Assembly: GCF_009380165.1 (NCBI RefSeq)
Contig: NZ_WHUF01000003.1
Location: 930,001-994,000, forward strand
Reading direction: 5' to 3'
Source: Rugamonas rivuli
GTDB lineage: Bacteria; Pseudomonadota; Gammaproteobacteria; Burkholderiales; Burkholderiaceae_D
Length of the DNA stretch: 64,000 nt
In this document: positions 38,559 to 50,249 of the stretch, piece after piece
How the letters are laid out: each line of letters opens with the position of its first letter
How positions within the stretch are numbered: position 1 is the first letter of the stretch
Notes under the pieces: generated by a model
The model's database searches: none
Told to the model about the DNA's origin: nothing
What the model saw: only the letters and a program-made list of their open reading frames with translations
Translations under genes and position numbers: made by a program

Positions 38559-39670
38559 CAGGTCTGCACCAGTTTGCGGTGGCGCTGGATGCTCATCAGG
38601 ATGCCCGCGCCCAGGCCCAGCGTCAGCAGCGCCGTGCCGCCGTAGCTCATGAACGGCAGCGGCACGCCGACCACCGGCAGGATGCCGCTGACCATGCCCA
38701 TGTTGACGAAGGCGTAGGTGAAGTAAATCATCGTTACCGCGCCGGCCAGCAGGCGGGTGAAGAAGTTGGGCGCATTCCCGGCGATCATCAGGCCACGGCC
38801 GATCAGCAGCAGGTACAGGAACATCAGCACCAAATTACCGGTCAGGCCGAACTCCTCGGAGAACACGGCGAAGATAAAGTCGGTGGTGCGCTCCGGGATG
38901 AACTCAAGGTGGGCCTGCGTGCCGTGGGTCCAGCCCTTGCCGGTGATGCCGCCCGAGCCCACCGCGATGGTCGACTGAATGATGTGGAAGCCCTTGCCCA
39001 GCGGGTCGGAAGTCGGGTCGATCAGCGTCATCACGCGTTCGCGCTGGTAGTCGTGCAGCACCGACCAGATCACCGGCAGGCTGGCCGCGCCGGCCACGAA
39101 CAATGCGATCAGCGCCTTCCACGCCAGACCGGCCAGGAAGATCACGCAGAAGCCCGCAGCCACCACCAGCAAGGCGGTGCCCAGGTCCGGCTGCTTGACG
39201 ATCAGCCCAACGGGTATCGCCAGCAGCACGGCGGCGATGCCGTAATCCTGCCAGCGCAGATGGCCGGCGCGCTGCTGGAAGAACCACGCCAGCATCAGCG
39301 GCATGGCGATCTTCATGAATTCGGACGGCTGGATATCGACGCCCAGGTGCAGCCAGCGCCGCGCGCCCAGCTTGATGGTGCCGAACAGCGCCACGCCGAT
39401 CAGCAGCGCCACCGCGACCACATAGGCCGGCACGGCGATCCGCATCATCATCTGCGGCGACACATTGGCCACGAACCACATCACGATGAAGGCCAGGAAG
39501 ATGTTGCGCAGCTGGTCTTCCACCTTGCCGGGAATGCCGATGCCGGCCGAGTACAGCGTGACCAGGCCGACCGACAGCAGCGCGCAGATGATCAGCGCCA
39601 GCGGAATGTCGAAAACGGTGAAGTACGGGCGAAGGCGGCGCCACAGGGAACGCCTTTCGTTGATGCGCAT
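38558..39670 (-). CDS. rodA: RodA peptidoglycan glycosyltransferase, first copy
   Basis: 370-residue SEDS protein with about ten helices and the family landmarks LYSAGIGIPG, QPSEFMKIAMPLMLAWFF, IVKQPDLGTALLVVAAG, TTDFIFAVFSEEFGLTG and VVGVPLPFMSYGGTALLTLGLG. It starts at ATG 39668-39670, 9 bp after the mrdA copy at 39680-41662, giving the canonical mrdA-rodA order. It is followed directly by the second rodA, so the order in transcription is mrdA-rodA-rodA-mrdA. Confidence 0.95.
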   Translation of the reverse strand: MRINERRSLWRRLRPYFTVFDIPLALIICALLSVGLVTLYSAGIGIPGKVEDQLRNIFLAFIVMWFVANVSPQMMMRIAVPAYVVAVALLIGVALFGTIKLGARRWLHLGVDIQPSEFMKIAMPLMLAWFFQQRAGHLRWQDYGIAAVLLAIPVGLIVKQPDLGTALLVVAAGFCVIFLAGLAWKALIALFVAGAASLPVIWSVLHDYQRERVMTLIDPTSDPLGKGFHIIQSTIAVGSGGITGKGWTHGTQAHLEFIPERTTDFIFAVFSEEFGLTGNLVLMFLYLLLIGRGLMIAGNAPNFFTRLLAGAVTMIYFTYAFVNMGMVSGILPVVGVPLPFMSYGGTALLTLGLGAGILMSIQRHRKLVQT

Positions 39671-39679
39671 GCTGGTCCT

Positions 39680-41662
39680 TTATTCCTTGTTGCCGGGTGT
39701 TTCAGCGCCGGGCTTCTTGTCGTCGCTGACGCCCTGTTCGGCCTGGACGTCCTGTACGGAGCGCAGCTCGGCGTCCTCCTTCGGCACGCGGGTGGTTTCT
39801 TTTTCGTTCGGGCGCTTGCCCAGCAGGTAGTAGTCGAGCGCCTTGCGCACGATGGGCGCGGCCACGCCGGCGCCGAAGCCGCCGTTCTCCACCACCACCG
39901 CGATGGCGATGCGCGGCTTGTCGGCCGGGGCGAAGGCGGTGTAGAGCGCGTTGTCGCGCAGGCGTTCGGCGATCAGGTTGGCGTTGTACTTCTCGTTCTT
40001 CTTGATCGCCACCAGCTGCGCGGTACCGGTCTTGCCGCCCGAGGTGTAGCCGGCGCCGGCAAAGGCGCGCGCCGCCGTGCCGCCGATGGTAACTCCGACC
40101 ATGGCGTTCTTGATGACGTCGATATTTTCCTGCTTGAGCGGGATGCGGTAGCTTTCCTTGGGCACCGTCAGCTTGCGGGCGCGCGAGACGCCGTCTTCGA
40201 CGATCTTCACCAGGTGCGGCTTCATGACGATGCCGTTGTTGGCCAGGTTCGATACCGCGTGCGCCATTTGCAGCGGCGTGTAGTTGTTAAAGCCGTTGCC
40301 GATGGCGATGGAGATGGTGTCGCCGCCCACCCACTTCTGCGCCGCCACGTTCTTCTTGAAGCGGTTGCGCTTCCATTCCTTCGACGGCAGCACGCCCTGC
40401 TTCTCGTGTTCCAGGTCGATGCCGGTCAGCTGGCCGAAGCCGAACGGCTTCATGAAATCGCTGATGGCGTCGATGCCCAACTCGTTGCCGAGGATGTAGT
40501 AGTAGGTGTCGCAGGATTCGACAATGGACTTGTACATGTCCACCGTGCCGTGGCCGCCCGGTTTATCGTCGCGGAACTTGTGGCCGCCCAGCGTGAACGA
40601 GCCCGGATCGAAGATGGTCTGGCCCGGCGTGCGCTTGCCCAGTTCCAGCGCGGCCAGCGCCATGAAGGGCTTGAAGGTGGAACCGGGCGGATAGGTGCCG
40701 GACAGCGGACGGTTCACCATCGGCTTGTCCAGCGAGGTATTGAGTTCGTTCCAGCTCTGCGAGTCGATGCCGTCGACGAACAGGTTGGGATCGTAGCCGG
40801 GCCGCGATACGTAGGCCAGGATGTCGCCCGTCTCCGGCTCGATGGCCACCAGCGCGCCGCGCCATTCGCCGAAGGCTTCCTCGATCACCTTTTGCAGTTC
40901 GATGTCGATCGACAGTATCAGGTTGCTGCCCGGCGTGGCGGGCGTGCGTGACAGCGTGCGGATGGCGCGGCCGCCGGCCGACTTCTCCACTTCCTCGTAG
41001 CCGGTGATGCCGTGCAGCTGCTTCTCGTAGCTTTTCTCCAGGCCTTCCTTACCGATATGGTCGGTGCCGTTGTAGTTGGCGGCGTCCTCGGTGTCGGCGA
41101 TGGCCTTGGCCTCGCTGGTGTTGATGCGGCCGATGTAGCCGATCACGTGGGAGGCGATCTCGCCCAGCGGGTACTGGCGGAACAGGCGCGCCTGCACTTC
41201 CACGCCGGGGAAGCGGAAGCGCTGCGCGGAAAAGCGCGCCACCTCCTCATCCGTCAGGCGGGTGCGCAGCGGCACGCTCTCGAAGCCCTTGGATTCCTCC
41301 AGCAGCTTCTTGAAGCGCTTGCGGTCCTTGGTCTCCACCGTAATCAGCTTGGACAGCTCGTCGATGGTTTCGTCCAGCGTGGTGCTCAGTTTGGACGGCG
41401 TGATCTCCAGCGTGAAGGCCGAGTAGTTGCGCGCCAGGACCACGCCGTTGCGGTCCAAAATCAGGCCGCGATTCGGTTCGATGGGGACGATGGCGATGCG
41501 GTTCTCTTCGGCCTGCGCGACGTAGTCGCTATGCTTGTAGACCTGCAGCCAGATGAAGCGCGCCAGCAGCGAGGCAAAGCAGAAGAACACCAGCGCGCCC
41601 AGCACCGTCAGGCGCAGGCGGAACTGGTGCAGCTCGCGTTGATTGTCCTTGAGTTCAGTCAT
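39680..41662 (-). CDS. mrdA: Penicillin-binding protein 2, first copy
   Basis: 660-residue PBP2. Membrane anchor (about 20-40, LGALVFFCFASLLARFIWLQ), pedestal domain with LTPS-like motifs, and catalytic motifs S328-TF-K331, S383-C-D385 and K544-T-G546. Compared with the copy at 35362-37416, the second motif reads SCD where that one reads SCN, and the tail is short and charged (PGAETPGNKE). The start is ATG 41660-41662; an ATG a few codons upstream is absent. It follows mreD by 41 bp in the canonical mreBCD-mrdA-rodA order. Confidence 0.95.
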   Translation of the reverse strand: MTELKDNQRELHQFRLRLTVLGALVFFCFASLLARFIWLQVYKHSDYVAQAEENRIAIVPIEPNRGLILDRNGVVLARNYSAFTLEITPSKLSTTLDETIDELSKLITVETKDRKRFKKLLEESKGFESVPLRTRLTDEEVARFSAQRFRFPGVEVQARLFRQYPLGEIASHVIGYIGRINTSEAKAIADTEDAANYNGTDHIGKEGLEKSYEKQLHGITGYEEVEKSAGGRAIRTLSRTPATPGSNLILSIDIELQKVIEEAFGEWRGALVAIEPETGDILAYVSRPGYDPNLFVDGIDSQSWNELNTSLDKPMVNRPLSGTYPPGSTFKPFMALAALELGKRTPGQTIFDPGSFTLGGHKFRDDKPGGHGTVDMYKSIVESCDTYYYILGNELGIDAISDFMKPFGFGQLTGIDLEHEKQGVLPSKEWKRNRFKKNVAAQKWVGGDTISIAIGNGFNNYTPLQMAHAVSNLANNGIVMKPHLVKIVEDGVSRARKLTVPKESYRIPLKQENIDVIKNAMVGVTIGGTAARAFAGAGYTSGGKTGTAQLVAIKKNEKYNANLIAERLRDNALYTAFAPADKPRIAIAVVVENGGFGAGVAAPIVRKALDYYLLGKRPNEKETTRVPKEDAELRSVQDVQAEQGVSDDKKPGAETPGNKE

Positions 41663-41703
41663 GGTGCTCAGTCACGGTGCTCAGTCACTTCTCGGCCGGG
41701 GCG

Positions 41704-42216
41704 TCAGATCGGGCGGGTGTGGTCGCGGTCCACCGCGCGGCGCTGCGGCGCCAGCAGCAGCCAGGTCGCCAGCGGCCACAGGGCCACGGCGACGATGCTT
41801 TCGACGAAGTAGAACCAGCCGGGGAATTTACCGGAGACGAAGAAGCGCACGATCAGCTGCACCGACTGCGCCATCAGCAGCAGCGGGAACACGTGCATCG
41901 CCTGCGTCAGCAGCGGGAACCACAGCACCCGGCGATGCAACATGATGGCGAAGTAGGACAGCAGCGTGTAGGCCAGCGCATTCTCGCCCAGCAGCGTGGA
42001 GTCATGCACGTCCATCAGCAGGCCGAGGAAGAAGGCGGTGCCGATGCCGACCTTGCGCGGCTGGTGCACACCCCAGAACACCAGCACCAGCGCCACGAAG
42101 TCCGGCACGCCGATGAAGTTCCCCCAGGGGAGCAGGTTCAGTAGGAAAGCGCAGAACAGGCTGAAGGCGATGAACAGCGGGCTGACCGGCAGCAGGATAT
42201 AGTGTGGACGATTCAT
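41704..42216 (-). CDS. mreD: Rod shape-determining protein MreD
   Basis: 170-residue inner-membrane protein of the elongasome with about five helices and the N-terminal YILLPVSPLFIAFSLFCAFLLNLLPWG. The family stretch FVALVLVFWGVHQPRKVGIGTAFFLGLLMDVHDSTLLGEN occupies about 41-80. The ATG overlaps the mreC stop (ATGA). mreD links MreC to MreB and RodA/PBP2 in the membrane. Confidence 0.94.
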   Translation of the reverse strand: MNRPHYILLPVSPLFIAFSLFCAFLLNLLPWGNFIGVPDFVALVLVFWGVHQPRKVGIGTAFFLGLLMDVHDSTLLGENALAYTLLSYFAIMLHRRVLWFPLLTQAMHVFPLLLMAQSVQLIVRFFVSGKFPGWFYFVESIVAVALWPLATWLLLAPQRRAVDRDHTRPI

Positions 42217-43385
42217 CGTGCCGGCTCCTTCGGTTTGGTGGCAGCGGGTGCGGGCTGGCCGTTCGCGGCTGCGGCGGCAGGTGCTGCGGCGGTTGTAGCG
42301 GGTGCGGCGGCCGGCGCCACAGCAGGTGCTGCACCTGGCGCGGCTGCGGCAGGCGCGCCAGCGGCAGGCGCCGGTTTTGGCGCAGGCGGAGGCATCACCG
42401 GCATCAAACCGGGCGGCGCGTTGTTGGCCGGCGCGGCGGCCGCAGGCGCAGCAGGTTCGACGCCCTCTTTCGGCGCCTCCTTGATCGGCGCCATCTTGTT
42501 GTTGTGCTTCTTGAGCGCGCGCGCCTCTTCATCCGGCGGACGCGGAGGCATCTCCGGCGTCGACATCAGAATCAGCAGCTGCGTATTGTTGGAGATGCCG
42601 GCCAGCGGCTGGCACACCACGCCGCCGAACGATCCGGCCGCGCTGTTTTCCACCTGGCTCACGCGCGCCACCGCCAGGCCGGCCGGGTAGACGCCGTCCA
42701 GGCCCGAGGTGACGACGATGTCGCCGACCTGGATATCCGCATTCGGCGCCGTGAAGCGCAGCTCCAGCGCGCCGGACTTGCCGCGTCCATAGGCCACGCT
42801 GCGCAAGCCGTTGCGCAGCAGCTGCACGGGAATGGCCTGCTCCTTATCGGTCAGCAGCGTCACTTCGGAGGTAAAGGGGAACACGCGCGTGACCTGGCCG
42901 ACCACGCCCTGGTTGTCGATCACCGGCAGGCCGAGCGCCACACCCTGCTGGGTGCCGCGGTCGAGGATCACCTTGCGGCTGTTGACATCGCGCGCGTCGT
43001 ACAGAATCTCGGCCAGCATGGACTTCACCGGCAGATGCTCGCGCGCTGCCATCAGGCGGCGCAGTTGGTTGTTTTCAGCCGTCTGGAGCTGGGCCTGTTG
43101 CAGCACCAGCGCGCCGGCGATCTGCTGGCGTTTGAGCTCGCGCACCTGCTTTTCCAGCGACGACAGAGTGGAGAAATAATCGCCGACGCCGTAGATGGCG
43201 TCGCGAGGCAGCAAGGCTGCCATTTGCAGCGGATACAGCACCGTGGCTGCCGCCTTGCGCACGGTGGTCAAGGTACGCATGCGCGCATCGACCAGCAGCA
43301 GTGCAATCGAAATGCACGCAAACACCGTCATCTTGACGCGGGCGGAGGCGCCTTGCTTGAAAAGTGGCGGAGGACTGTATTCCAT
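42213..43385 (-). CDS. mreC: Rod shape-determining protein MreC
   Basis: A 390-residue bitopic protein: short cytoplasmic N-terminus (MEYSPPPLFKQGASARVK), one helix (about 20-40), coiled coil (about 65-105, LSSLEKQVRELKRQQIAG), and the beta-barrel periplasmic domain (about 115-275, VILDRGTQQGVALGLPVIDNQGVVGQV). A long Ala/Pro-rich C-terminal tail (about 290-390) is unusual in length. ATG 43383-43385 is chosen; a TTG at 43394 is a weaker alternative. It activates PBP2 in the elongasome. Confidence 0.95.
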   Translation of the reverse strand: MEYSPPPLFKQGASARVKMTVFACISIALLLVDARMRTLTTVRKAAATVLYPLQMAALLPRDAIYGVGDYFSTLSSLEKQVRELKRQQIAGALVLQQAQLQTAENNQLRRLMAAREHLPVKSMLAEILYDARDVNSRKVILDRGTQQGVALGLPVIDNQGVVGQVTRVFPFTSEVTLLTDKEQAIPVQLLRNGLRSVAYGRGKSGALELRFTAPNADIQVGDIVVTSGLDGVYPAGLAVARVSQVENSAAGSFGGVVCQPLAGISNNTQLLILMSTPEMPPRPPDEEARALKKHNNKMAPIKEAPKEGVEPAAPAAAAPANNAPPGLMPVMPPPAPKPAPAAGAPAAAAPGAAPAVAPAAAPATTAAAPAAAAANGQPAPAATKPKEPAR

Positions 43386-43477
43386 GACTTCCAATAATCC
43401 GGCGCTCGCGCGCCAACGAGACTGTCAACTCATCCCAATGCATCGGGGCCGCTGTTTCGCGGCCCCGTCTTGTCAGA

Positions 43478-44795
<1,318 letters not shown>

Positions 44796-45098
44796 ATGTC
44801 CCTGACCATATCCGACGTAACACGCATTGCAAAACTGGCACAACTTGAGATGAGCGAGCAGCAGACCGCTACCGCGCTGGACCAGTTGAACGGCATTTTT
44901 GCGCTGGCCGAACAGATGCAGGCGGTCGACACCGACGGCGTCGCCCCGCTGAGCCACCCGCTGGCGGCGCACATGAATAACATCGCCCTGCGCCTGCGCG
45001 AAGACGTGGCCACCGAGGCCAATCGCCGCGAAGACTACCAGGCCGTCGCGCCCAAGACCCAGGACGGTCTGTACCTGGTGCCGAAAGTGATCGAATAA
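44796..45098 (+). CDS. gatC: Asp/Glu-tRNA amidotransferase subunit C
   Basis: 100-residue subunit that holds GatA and GatB together. Starts MSLTISDVTRIAKLAQLEMSE and contains LDQLNGIFALAEQMQAVDTDGVAPLSHPL (about 29-57), typical of GatC, with a C-terminal VAPKTQDGLYLVPKVIE. It is the first gene of gatCAB, divergent from mreB. A REP-like palindrome pair follows it. Confidence 0.96.
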   Translation: MSLTISDVTRIAKLAQLEMSEQQTATALDQLNGIFALAEQMQAVDTDGVAPLSHPLAAHMNNIALRLREDVATEANRREDYQAVAPKTQDGLYLVPKVIE

Positions 45099-45117
45099 GA
45101 GCGACGCGCCCGCCGAG

Positions 45118-45200
45118 CCGTCATTCCCGCGCAAGCGGGAATCCATACTGAGCCGACCTGGCCAGCGTTCCATGGATTCCCGCCTACGCGGGAATGACGG
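45118..45200. repeat. REP-like palindrome pair (BIME-like) between gatC and gatA
   Basis: CCGTCATTCCCGCG (45118-45131) and CGCGGGAATGACGG (45187-45200) are perfect 14-bp inverted copies. Each unit has its own hairpin: TTCCCGCG-CAAG-CGGGAA at 45124-45141 and ATTCCCGC-CTAC-GCGGGAAT at 45177-45196. Inner arms ATCCAT/ATGGAT (about 45141-45146 and 45172-45177) extend the pairing. This is the layout of a paired REP element in bacterial extragenic space. I see no other copy in the window. Confidence 0.75.
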
Positions 45201-45227
45201 GCCACTCCGAATCTGAATTGAAACGCC

Positions 45228-46700
45228 ATGCACACCAAAACCATTAAAGAGCTGTCCGCGCTGCTGCAAAGCAAAGCCATCACCGCCACCGAACTGGCGA
45301 CGCATTTCCTCGACCGTATCGAAAAAAGCGACCTGAACGCCTTCCTGCACGTGGACCGCGCGCTGACCCTGGCGCAAGCGGCCGAAGCGGACGCCCGCAT
45401 CGCCGCCGGCACCGCCACCCCGCTGACCGGCGTGCCGATCGCCCACAAGGACATCTTCGTCACCCGCGACTGGCGCTCGACCGCCGGCTCGAAAATGCTG
45501 GCCAACTACGTCAGCCCGTTCGACGCCACCGTGGTGGAAAAATTCCGCGCGGCCGGCATGGTCACGCTGGGCAAATTGAACTGCGACGAATTCGCCATGG
45601 GCTCGGCCAATGAAAACTCGGCCTTCGGCGCGGTGAAAAACCCGTGGGATAAAAACGCCGTACCTGGCGGCTCCTCCGGCGGTTCCGCCGCCGCCGTGGC
45701 CGCGCGCCTGGCGCCGGCCGTCACCGGCACCGACACCGGCGGCTCGATCCGCCAGCCGGCAGCGTTCTGCGGCATCACCGGCATCAAGCCGACCTACGGC
45801 CGCGTATCGCGTTTCGGCATGATCGCCTTCGCCTCGTCGCTGGACCAGGGCGGCCCGATGGCGCAAACCGCCGAAGACTGCGCGCTGCTGCTCAACGCCA
45901 TGGCCGGCTTCGACGAACGCGATTCGACCTCGCTGACGCCTGAAATGGGCGGCATCGACGAAGACTACACCCGCGAACTGGGCCAGCCGCTGGCAGGCCT
46001 GCGCATCGGCGTGCCGAAGGAATACTTCGGCGAAGGCCTGGCCAAGGACGTGGAAGACGCCGTGCGCGCAGCGCTGGCCAAGTACGTCGAAATGGGCGCG
46101 ACGCTGGTGGACATCTCGCTGCCGAACACCGCGCTGTCGATCCCGGCCTACTACATGATCGCGCCGGCCGAAGCATCGTCCAACCTGTCGCGTTTCGACG
46201 GCGTGCGCTACGGCCACCGCGCTTCGGAATACAAAGACCTGTCCGACATGTACCGCAAGACCCGCGCCGAAGGCTTCGGCGCCGAAGTAAAACGCCGCAT
46301 CATGGTCGGCACCTATGTGCTGTGCCACGGCTACTACGACGCCTACTACCTGAAGGCGCAAAAAATCCGCCGCCTGATCGCGCAGGATTTCGAAGCGGTG
46401 CTGAACGGCCCTAACGCCGTCTGCGACGTCATCATGGGACCGGTCGCGCCGACCGTGGCATGGGACCTGGGCGACAAGTCCGACGACCCGGTTGCCGCCT
46501 ACCTGGCCGACATCTACACGCTGTCCACCAGCCTGGCCGGCTTGCCTGGCATGTCGATCCCGGTCGGCTTCGGCGCCAAGAACCGCCCTGTGGGCCTGCA
46601 GATCATCGGCAAGCATTTCGGCGAAGCGAAACTGCTGAACGTCGCCCACCAGTACCAGCTGGCGACCGACTGGCACACCCGCGCACCCGCCGGCATCTAA
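45228..46700 (+). CDS. gatA: Asp/Glu-tRNA amidotransferase subunit A
   Basis: 490-residue amidase-family subunit that releases ammonia from glutamine. The Ser-cisSer-Lys triad is visible: K74 (PIAHKDIF), the [10 protein letters not shown] loop (147-156, cis-Ser) and nucleophile S173 in [12 protein letters not shown]. Full length. It lies 129 bp after gatC, the gap holding the REP-like element, and 24 bp before gatB. Confidence 0.97.
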   Translation: MHTKTIKELSALLQSKAITATELATHFLDRIEKSDLNAFLHVDRALTLAQAAEADARIAAGTATPLTGVPIAHKDIFVTRDWRSTAGSKMLANYVSPFDATVVEKFRAAGMVTLGKLNCDEFAMGSANENSAFGAVKNPWDKNAVPGGSSGGSAAAVAARLAPAVTGTDTGGSIRQPAAFCGITGIKPTYGRVSRFGMIAFASSLDQGGPMAQTAEDCALLLNAMAGFDERDSTSLTPEMGGIDEDYTRELGQPLAGLRIGVPKEYFGEGLAKDVEDAVRAALAKYVEMGATLVDISLPNTALSIPAYYMIAPAEASSNLSRFDGVRYGHRASEYKDLSDMYRKTRAEGFGAEVKRRIMVGTYVLCHGYYDAYYLKAQKIRRLIAQDFEAVLNGPNAVCDVIMGPVAPTVAWDLGDKSDDPVAAYLADIYTLSTSLAGLPGMSIPVGFGAKNRPVGLQIIGKHFGEAKLLNVAHQYQLATDWHTRAPAGI

Positions 46701-46724
46701 CTTAAAAAATACAGCGAGAATCAT

Positions 46725-48185
<1,461 letters not shown>

Positions 48186-48203
48186 ATATGGCAGACCTTG
48201 AAA

Positions 48204-48228
48204 GGGACGCCACGGCGTCCTTTTTTTT
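48204..48228 (+). terminator. Intrinsic terminator after gatB
   Basis: GGACGCC-AC-GGCGTCC forms a 7-bp stem (effectively 6 bp with a 4-nt loop), directly followed by eight T residues (48221-48228). It lies 19 bp after the gatB stop. Confidence 0.9.
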
Positions 48229-48310
48229 GGCCCGCTCCGTGAGAATGCGCGAGTATTCAAGGATCGCAAACTGCTATCCTGTTCAACCCTACGACTAAAG
48301 AACCAACGCA

Positions 48311-48796
48311 ATGACCGATACGAGAATACGCCTGGCCGTGCCTGAAGATGCAGCCTCGATCGCCGCAATGGCCGTTGCGCTGACCGAAGAAATATCCCAG
48401 CGCCTTGGTGTAAAGACCTTCAACCTGGATCAGCAAAAAACCGCCAGCTTGTGCCACGCCCTGCTGCGCGAGGAAAAGTACCTGGCGCTGATCGCGATTG
48501 CCGAAGGCGAGGCTATCGGCTTCGTCGGCATCTCCGAAGGCCGCGCACTGTATGCGGAAGGCGCGCTGGCGACCATGCAGGAGTTCTTCGTCGCCCCGCC
48601 CTTCCGCACCAACGGCGTCGGCGGCCAACTGCTGAACGCCGCCGCCGAACTGGCGCGCAAGCGTCGCTGGAACCGCCTGGAAGTCTGCACACCGCCGTTG
48701 CCCGAGTACGACCGCAGCCTGGCGTTCTATGAGCGTCATGGCTTCGAGATCACCGGTGGCCGCAAACTCAAACGCCTCTTTACGGAAGCCCAATGA
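48311..48796 (+). CDS. GNAT-family N-acetyltransferase
   Basis: 161-residue acetyl-CoA-dependent acetyltransferase. The GNAT core lies about 5-150, with the acetyl-CoA-binding EFFVAPPFRTNGVGGQLLNAAAELARKRRWNRLEV (about 96-130; the R/Q-x-x-G-x-G/A pattern is RTNGVG) and YERHGFEITGGRKLKRLF at the C-terminus. Acceptor substrate unknown. The TGA overlaps the ATG of the LprI-like gene. Confidence 0.88.
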   Translation: MTDTRIRLAVPEDAASIAAMAVALTEEISQRLGVKTFNLDQQKTASLCHALLREEKYLALIAIAEGEAIGFVGISEGRALYAEGALATMQEFFVAPPFRTNGVGGQLLNAAAELARKRRWNRLEVCTPPLPEYDRSLAFYERHGFEITGGRKLKRLFTEAQ

Positions 48797-49593
48797 AAAA
48801 ACTGATTGCCCTGCTGGCCTTGAGCGCATCCACGCTGGCCCACGCCGCCACGATAGACTGGCCTTTGAGCTACGAGGGCAAATCGACGAACGCCTTCATC
48901 TGGGACAAGCGCGCCAAAGAGCTGATCCAGACGCGCGTCCCCAGCAAGCTGGCCAGGGACGTGCTGGCGGGACTGGGCGGCCCGCCGGAGCCGGTGTTTG
49001 TGGTCGACAAGCGCTACGTCAGCGCATCGGCCTGCGTGCCGCACGCCTGCCCGGAAAAGGGCTTCTTCTGGATGGACACCCAGACCGGCCAGGGCCTGGG
49101 CGCGGACATCTTCGACGGCGCGCTGCGCCTCGGCTCCAACAGCCTGTCCGCAAAACAGATCCCGGCGCCTGCGCGCCGCGCATTGATCGACTGGATGAGC
49201 GCCAACGACGTCACACCGGTCAGCGTGGAATTCATCGACAACCGCGGCGCCAGCACCAGCATCGACGCCGCGCAATTCAAGCCGGCGGCGCACTTCGAGC
49301 CTTCGGCCGAAGGTCCATCCTATGACTGCAAGGCGGCAGTCACGCGCGTTGAAAAAACCATCTGCGCCGATGCGGCTTTGGCCAAACAGGATCTGGCGCT
49401 GGCCAAGCTGCTGAAGGAAATCCGCCAGGGCCACGACAGCATAGCCTCCCGAAACGAGCTGCGCGACTTCCAGCGCAAATGGCTGAAGGAGCGCGACACC
49501 ACCTGCGCCCCCGCTGCGGACATCAACGCCTGCCTGGGCAAGCAGTACCAGGCCCAGAACGACCGGCTGATGAACTGGATACCCGGCCGCTAA
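48793..49593 (+). CDS. Exported LprI-like (DUF1311) protein
   Basis: 266-residue exported protein. Signal peptide MKKLIALLALSASTLAHAA (cleavage after HAA). The middle part (about 30-165) is unrecognised and has a Cys pair (SACVPHACPEKG). The C-terminal 85 residues match the LprI/DUF1311 pattern: YDCKAAVTRVEKTICADAALAKQDLALAKLLKEIR and KRDTTCAPAADINACLGKQYQ. LprI-type domains inhibit lysozyme in other bacteria (family knowledge), a role only inferred here. Coupled to the acetyltransferase by an ATGA overlap. Confidence 0.82.
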   Translation: MKKLIALLALSASTLAHAATIDWPLSYEGKSTNAFIWDKRAKELIQTRVPSKLARDVLAGLGGPPEPVFVVDKRYVSASACVPHACPEKGFFWMDTQTGQGLGADIFDGALRLGSNSLSAKQIPAPARRALIDWMSANDVTPVSVEFIDNRGASTSIDAAQFKPAAHFEPSAEGPSYDCKAAVTRVEKTICADAALAKQDLALAKLLKEIRQGHDSIASRNELRDFQRKWLKERDTTCAPAADINACLGKQYQAQNDRLMNWIPGR

Positions 49594-49595
49594 GC

Positions 49596-50249
49596 ATGGA
49601 GAGTACGACGTTGAACAAGACATTCGATGTGGCTCCAACTGCGGCAGCATGGACCAAGGGATGGACGCTGACGCGCGACAAGGCCTCCCCCGTCAGCCAA
49701 CCCTACGGCTACAAGATCGACCTGGGCGTTCCTGAGCGCCTGGAGCGACATGTCATGGTCGACTACGACGCAGACGTCCTGCGTGCGCTGACCGACAGCC
49801 TGCACACGCCGGGAACCTGGCTCAAAGTGTGCGCGCACCCGGAGCAGGTCGCGCCGCTTTTGCACGAAAGCTGGCAAGTCCAGGCGCCCGAGTACCTGAT
49901 GGCGGTGGCGTTGGATAACGCAGCAGCGGTGGCGCCTGATGGCTACCAGCTGTCCATGTCCACATCCGACGCTGTCTCCGACGCAGAGCTCAGGGATGCA
50001 GATGGCGAACTGGCGGCGCGGGGGCGAGTGGCCCACAGCGACGGCGTTGCCACGTTCGACCAGATCATCACCGAACCTGCGCATCAACGAAAAGGGCTAG
50101 GCCGCGTCATCATGGCGACGCTCGCCAACGCATCCATCGCCCACAAGGCAAACGTGGGCGTGCTGGTCGCCACTGAGCAGGGCCGCGCCCTCTATCAGGC
50201 GATAGGGTGGACACTGGTTTCGCCTGTCACTGCGGCGGTCATCGCTTGA
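49596..50249 (+). CDS. GNAT-like N-acetyltransferase
   Basis: A 217-residue protein with a GNAT fold in its C-terminal half: GYKIDLGVPE at the N-terminus and FDQIITEPAHQRKGLGRVIMATLANASIAHKANVGVLVATEQGRALYQAIGWT (about 155-205), in which RKGLG-R is the acetyl-CoA loop. Start: ATG 49596 has no ribosome-binding site, while a TTG at 49611 is preceded by GGAGAG with 7-nt spacing and may be the true start. Follows the LprI-like stop by 2 bp. Substrate unknown. Confidence 0.75.
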   Translation: MESTTLNKTFDVAPTAAAWTKGWTLTRDKASPVSQPYGYKIDLGVPERLERHVMVDYDADVLRALTDSLHTPGTWLKVCAHPEQVAPLLHESWQVQAPEYLMAVALDNAAAVAPDGYQLSMSTSDAVSDAELRDADGELAARGRVAHSDGVATFDQIITEPAHQRKGLGRVIMATLANASIAHKANVGVLVATEQGRALYQAIGWTLVSPVTAAVIA

